Shown here piece after piece: positions 59,887 through 64,000 of a stretch of 64,000 nucleotides of DNA; the first letter of the stretch is position 1; every line of letters begins with the position of its first letter. Location of the stretch: assembly GCA_015501075.1 (NCBI GenBank), contig JADNYJ010000121.1, positions 62,001 through 126,000 of the forward strand. Direction: 5' to 3'. The DNA is from Gymnopilus junonius (Eukaryota; Basidiomycota; Agaricomycetes; Agaricales; Galerinaceae). The notes under the pieces are model-generated. The model had not been told where the DNA came from, made no database searches, and saw only the letters and a list, made by a program, of their open reading frames with translations. The position numbers and the translations under genes are program-made.

Positions 59887-60238
59887 GAACCTCTTGCAAC
59901 CTGTTGTCAGTGGTATTCCTCTGGCTGGACCTGCATTGAATGCAGTAGTCAGCAGCCTATTGGGTATATTGAATAACTTGGAAGTACATATGAGCAATCA
60001 CTTTCATCTGTATCCTTTCCCAATGGTTCTTGACTATGAAGAGGAAATTTTCACTGTCTTGCTGGGTTCTGATGTGGCCATAGGCCCACAGGGGTGCATT
60101 CCTACTCTGATGGATGAGTTTGGTCCTCCACCAATTGAGCTTCAGACATTTGTGATCAAAGTTGATGAGATGACCCATAGGGTGGGGAGTCCAATGCAGT
60201 CTCTCTCCAGGTATGGCAGACCTGCAATGCTTATATAG
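59887..60238 (+). pseudogene. Third, truncated copy of the helical + ubiquitin-like family
   Basis: Directly after the Copia LTR the sequence reads NLLQPVVSGIPLAG, ALNAVVSSLLGILNNLE, matching the N-terminal helix of the genes at 3,931 and 8,421. The intron donor position (after NNLE|gt) is also kept. The following open stretch (VLDYEEEIFTVLLGSDVAIG) does not match those genes. The upstream exons are absent from the left flank of the Copia element. CpGs of the homologues appear as TpG or CpA here. Confidence 0.6.
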
Positions 60239-62408
60239 CAGTGGTAAGATGAACAGGATAGTTAAACCTTTTGACAGTGTTTGCAAGGAATATGAGATTG
60301 AGAATGTATGGAGGAGGTCAGAAATAGGAGACGATAGATATAAGGCTGAGATTGTGCTTTGAAGAGTACTATGTGACAAGGTAGCTCTGTTGCTCTCTTG
60401 TTCCATAGTGTCTTGATAGAATAAGGAGGCAAAAGACATTGGAATTGCTTGTCATCAGTTGATTGTTTGCAGATTAAAAGTCCATTGAGAAGAGAAAGGA
60501 CTCAGGAGTGCCAAGGGCATGCTCAACATTGGTGCCATGCTTTGCTTGAGGGTATAGCAGTGTTGTGCCATTGGAATATTCCACTGCTAAGACAGATAGT
60601 CAGGGACTTGACTAAGACTCAACCTGTCTGACTCTGATGGCCACGTGCCATGCCTTATTTGGTAAGGCCATTGGTTAGAGAGACTGCCAATGTTATCATC
60701 AACTGATTGTGATTGTGTCACTAACTACAATCTTCTCTGTATCAACCCTATACACATTGTAGTAGATAGAAAATGAATATAGAAAGTCAATCTACAAGCA
60801 GAGGAAGGTCATCAGACTCTGTTTTGGAGTCAGTTGCCTAAAATCAACATCAGAAATGGGCGAAACAGTATTGAGCTGCAACTTACTGTGGAAAGATCTG
60901 CAAGAAGTGGTATTGGCCAGTTCCAATAACTGATGCTCACCATCATTGAGGATGGTGAGCATTTCTTTTGATTTGTGCCACCAAATAATCACCTCTTCAA
61001 CAAAGGTGGCCCCTGACTTAAATTCAGTCAGGCCATGGGAATGAACTATCTTTCTCTGAGTAGTGCACCACCCAATTGATCAAAAGTGAGATCAGGTGTG
61101 AGCTGCACTGAGTTGCAACTGGGCAAGTATAAGGTGTGAGCCAATGATGTGACATTGAGATTACATATATAATCTGGAAAATAAAGTTCAAATTGAACCT
61201 GGGGAAGCAATGTAGGTCATAGCTCCTTCCTTTGGCCTTTAATGTAGAGAGGATGATCAGTGAAGTGTTTGTGCTACCATTTTCACCCCATATTTGTGAA
61301 AAGCGAGGAGGTTTGTTAATAAGAGTGGAAAGCAGGAGTGCTCTGCAGGTCAAACATGGTTTACACCATGTTTTTATGGATGTCAGCTCTATTGGCTGGA
61401 TAAAATCTCAGTATAAAAAGGCATAATACTCAATCAGGATATTTCTAAGAAGATTATTGATACATTAATGGAGTTGCCTTTGGGCTGTACTTTTTCTGAG
61501 GAGACTGAAGCATCTTACCACCTGTGGTACTACTGTACTCTCACTATTTAGGACATCATAAGCATCTGGCAGAAATTTCAAAAGGGTGGAATCTCAGTTC
61601 ATGACATATGTAAAATTATAGTTGTCTGACCTCAGCCTGACCTTGCTTCCCAAATTTGGGTTACAGTCAAGGTCAGGTCTCAAGGTCCAACTCTCGACTA
61701 TCAACTAGGGTCTCCAACTGGCACAACACTGTTAACAGTAGGATGAACATTTGAACCTCGATCATTCCAAGCACTTCATACCAGCTCTGCAATGGGCCAT
61801 TGACTCATGTACTCAAGACACATCCCTATTGACCATGTTTCACCTGAAGAAAGGCATGTTTGAAGGCATCTGGCAGGTGTGCTGTCATTCATTAAGTTTT
61901 TCTCAATTTGTCTTTCAATGTTGAGTGTGCTAACAGTGTTCTGCAGCCACTAGTGTCACAATGTCAATTCCTTGCTGCCTCCCCTACATGGTCCCTCCTT
62001 GCTAAAGTCAGTGCCACCCTCCAGTCACCACCATCATCACTCTACTTTCTGTCATTTGTTCATCCTGTATTATTCCTACACATCTGGGCTCACCTCTGTC
62101 ACATCACACAAACCCAGTGGGCCCTTCAGTGCCAGCTCCCATTAGGACCTGAATCTCACTTAGGACCTGAATCTTGCTTCTGATGCAGATGAGGAATTTA
62201 GTAGAGATGGGCTGTGAGGTTAACATGGATGTGGATAAGAAGTGATATGGTGTCCAAGCAAATGGTGGATACAATGGAGTGGGCTTCACTGTATGCTCAC
62301 TATGGGTCAGTGCCCCACTGAATGGGCCCTTACCTTGTAAGTAGCAACATTGAATGCAATACAATCTTCTGTCCTCATGCAAATTCTACTGCAGAATGAC
62401 CACCTCAG
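60239..62408. other. CpG-poor unassigned region
   Basis: No recognised gene. Some plus-strand blocks look like old coding DNA (for example ALQWAIDSCTQDTSLLTMFH near 61,785-61,850) but match no family I know. No repeats with defined ends. Confidence 0.35.
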
Positions 62409-62869
62409 TGTTATGACATTGATGATAGAACCTAATTTTGATAAGATAAGGTCTAGCATAGTAGTCATAGAGTTCATTCAATGAAGTCCACTTAGGTATT
62501 GTCTTCAACAGAAGATTGCCTAAGGGTTCAAGTTTGCTCTGGTTGTTATAAGAGAGTATATTCTCAAGAACAAGCTAAAGTACACTGTGGACTAGCTATG
62601 GTTTATATACTATTTGGGTTTTGATAATAATATAAATGAAACAATAACAAAACAAGGGGAATTGGAAAGGGGTGATCATCACAGGGGTGATACAGAAGGG
62701 GTGATGATCAGAAAGGAAAGACTGTCTACATATTTAAGTAAGAGAAAGAATGATCATCTTGCAAAACAAAGATGATCATGATGGAAACTATATAAATAAT
62801 AAATCATTCAGTAAATGATAAGGAAAAGGAGGGGCATGATAAGATAAAGGAAAACAGTGAGTCATAACA
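62409..62869 (-). repeat. 3' LTR of the second Gypsy element
   Basis: About 461 bp, starts TGTTATGACATT and ends GTCATAACA. Alignable over its whole length with the 460-bp LTRs of the full-length element but nearly free of CpG. Confidence 0.9.
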
Positions 62870-62899
62870 TTACCCCTCTACTAAGAATTGAAGCCCCTG

Positions 62900-63726
62900 G
62901 CTTCAGTAATGTGGTTTGCCTGTCATATTGTTCTCTGCCTTGGGTCCCTGCCAACTATCCTGCCATGTGTCATCCCAATTGTTTAGTGTATGGTTGATAT
63001 CATTGACATGCACCAATTGTTCTGCATTAAATTCATAGGCATAGCCTATGAACTCCCCATCACTGCATCATATCAGTCGTCAACTACAGTCGATCATATT
63101 GTGACCTGGTCAATATTGTTGGCAGTGGTAACAATGGTAGTGGTGGCAATCTGCCTGCCAGTGGTTCACACTGTTGCAAGCAAAGCAGCATCATTGTGGG
63201 GTGGGTCGAGCATGTGGGTTTGGTCAGGTTGGGCAGAAGGGAGTCTGGGTTGGGCAGGTAGTGAAGGAGGTATGGGGTAGGCAGGAGGTGTGTCTCAGGT
63301 GGTGTTCTGGGCAGAGGTCATCTGCATAGTGGCAAGGGTTTGCCTGCAGGGGATGGTGATGGGCAGAGTGGTCAGGGGTGGTGTAGTGGGGCATGTCAGA
63401 ATGGGTCCTGGCATTTGATTGTCGATGGTGATTCCATTGATGAACTGTTCATTGTGAGGAGGAATGGCGGGTAGGTCTGAGGGCAACATTATAAGTGGAG
63501 GGGGAGGAGTAGGGTTCTTCTTCAGACCTAATAGCAGAAGTGGCTGTAGGGGGATGCTCTCCTCATCTGCTACTGACAAGGAGGGGGGGTATTGGGTGGA
63601 AGGAGCATCATTGGGGTTGTGCCAGTCAGAGGAAGAGTCCATCTGGGAGAGATGGACATGAATTTCAGAGCAAGAAGAAGAAGGGGCAGAAGCAGCAGCG
63701 TAAGTATGAGAGTAGAGAGAAGGCAT
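62900..63726 (-). pseudogene. ORF 3b of the second Gypsy element
   Basis: Begins MPSLYSHTYAAASAPSSSCS and has the same Pro/Ser-rich middle (DLPAIPPHNEQFINGITIDN) as the young copy. The two zinc knuckles follow, interrupted by TGA codons (for example at 63,080-63,082) that correspond to CGA in the young copy. Frame changes are also present. Conservation of the knuckle cysteines and histidines in an otherwise decayed copy shows that the ORF is an ancestral part of the element family. Confidence 0.75.
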
Positions 63727-64000
63727 TTCAATGGGATTGGGTTGGGATTTGAGTTTGGAGTTTGAGTTGAAGTCAAAACTTGGTTGATTTCACCTTCTTA
63801 AGTGTTTTCTGAAGTTCTTTTTCTGTCTTCTTCAACTCCTGTTTCACTAGTTTTTGGGCAATGGGAGTGGACAGTTTGATGGTGTTCTGGGCTGCAAGGT
63901 ATCAGTAATGATCACTCCACAACTGGTTTATGTTTGGGTCTTGGTAGAAGACCAGGAATTTGATCTTCTTAATCTTCTGATCCCAATCGGGATCTGGTAT

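Larger units (their letters stand above)
62409..64000 (-). mobile_element. Second Gypsy element of the same family, CpG-stripped, runs off the window
   Basis: LTR at 62,409-62,869, then internal DNA equivalent to 44,152-45,780 of the full-length element: the polypurine tract, ORF 3b with both zinc knuckles (CFACNSVNHWQADC; CYHCQQY*PGHNMIDC) and its start MPSLYSHTYAAASAPSSSCS at about 63,726. CpGs of the young element are TpG or CpA here. A paired example: TAGTCGACGACCG in the young copy is TAGTTGACGACTG here, which makes a stop. Pol is expected beyond position 64,000. Confidence 0.9.

Noticed and set aside
53904..59891. Copia target duplication GAGCC / GAACC
   Set aside because: The match is imperfect and on the left it is separated from the LTR start by six bases (AGGTGG); not convincing.

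Overview
This window reads as nuclear DNA of a mushroom-forming basidiomycete (Agaricomycetes). The pointers are short introns of about 50-60 nt with GT..AG borders, a class I hydrophobin, an Agaricomycete-type HNH gene, KDZ and PIF/Harbinger transposases, and a chromodomain Gypsy element next to a Copia element. I cannot name the genus. There are no prokaryotic operons, CRISPR arrays or rRNA genes that I can see.

The left part (about 1-17,000) has normal CpG content. It holds a small unrecognised three-exon gene (2,981-3,885), two diverged paralogues of a helical + ubiquitin-like-domain protein (3,931-5,658 and 8,421-10,102, both minus, both damaged), a PIF/Harbinger transposase relic between them, an HNH_2 gene (11,697-12,638) with a partial copy of its 3' end, and an intact class I hydrophobin (15,060-15,590). 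The rest of this part is intergenic or unassigned.

From about 17 kb to the end, except inside the young Gypsy element, the sequence is almost free of CpG (by eye 2-5 per kb). TpG/CpA stands where homologous copies have CpG. This block contains a hAT-type MITE with an 8-bp target duplication, two identical 219-bp MITEs, a decayed second hydrophobin, several copies of an unrecognised multi-exon gene family (some starting MGNC), a KDZ transposase pseudogene (37,785-41,484) and an NPGAF-type companion gene (30,655-33,049). Two ~820-bp inverted repeats (29,470-30,291 and 42,306-43,124) bracket the KDZ region.

The right part is built from retroelements. A 7.46-kb chromodomain Gypsy element (43,692-51,155, minus) has 460-bp LTRs and a perfect 5-bp target duplication. 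A Copia element (53,915-59,886, plus) abuts a third fragment of the ubiquitin-like family. A second, CpG-stripped relative of the Gypsy element starts at 62,409 and runs off the window.

The unifying signal is CpG-directed decay. All eight differences between the two Gypsy LTRs are CpG transitions. Many stops in the Copia, KDZ and second Gypsy copies are TGA where the family is expected to have CGA (Arg). Two splice donors of the second hydrophobin are broken in a way that fits CpG to CpA. This matches methylation-linked cytosine deamination (or a RIP-like process) aimed at repeats, with a border near 17 kb. Many single-base frameshifts are also present and could be real decay or sequencing error.
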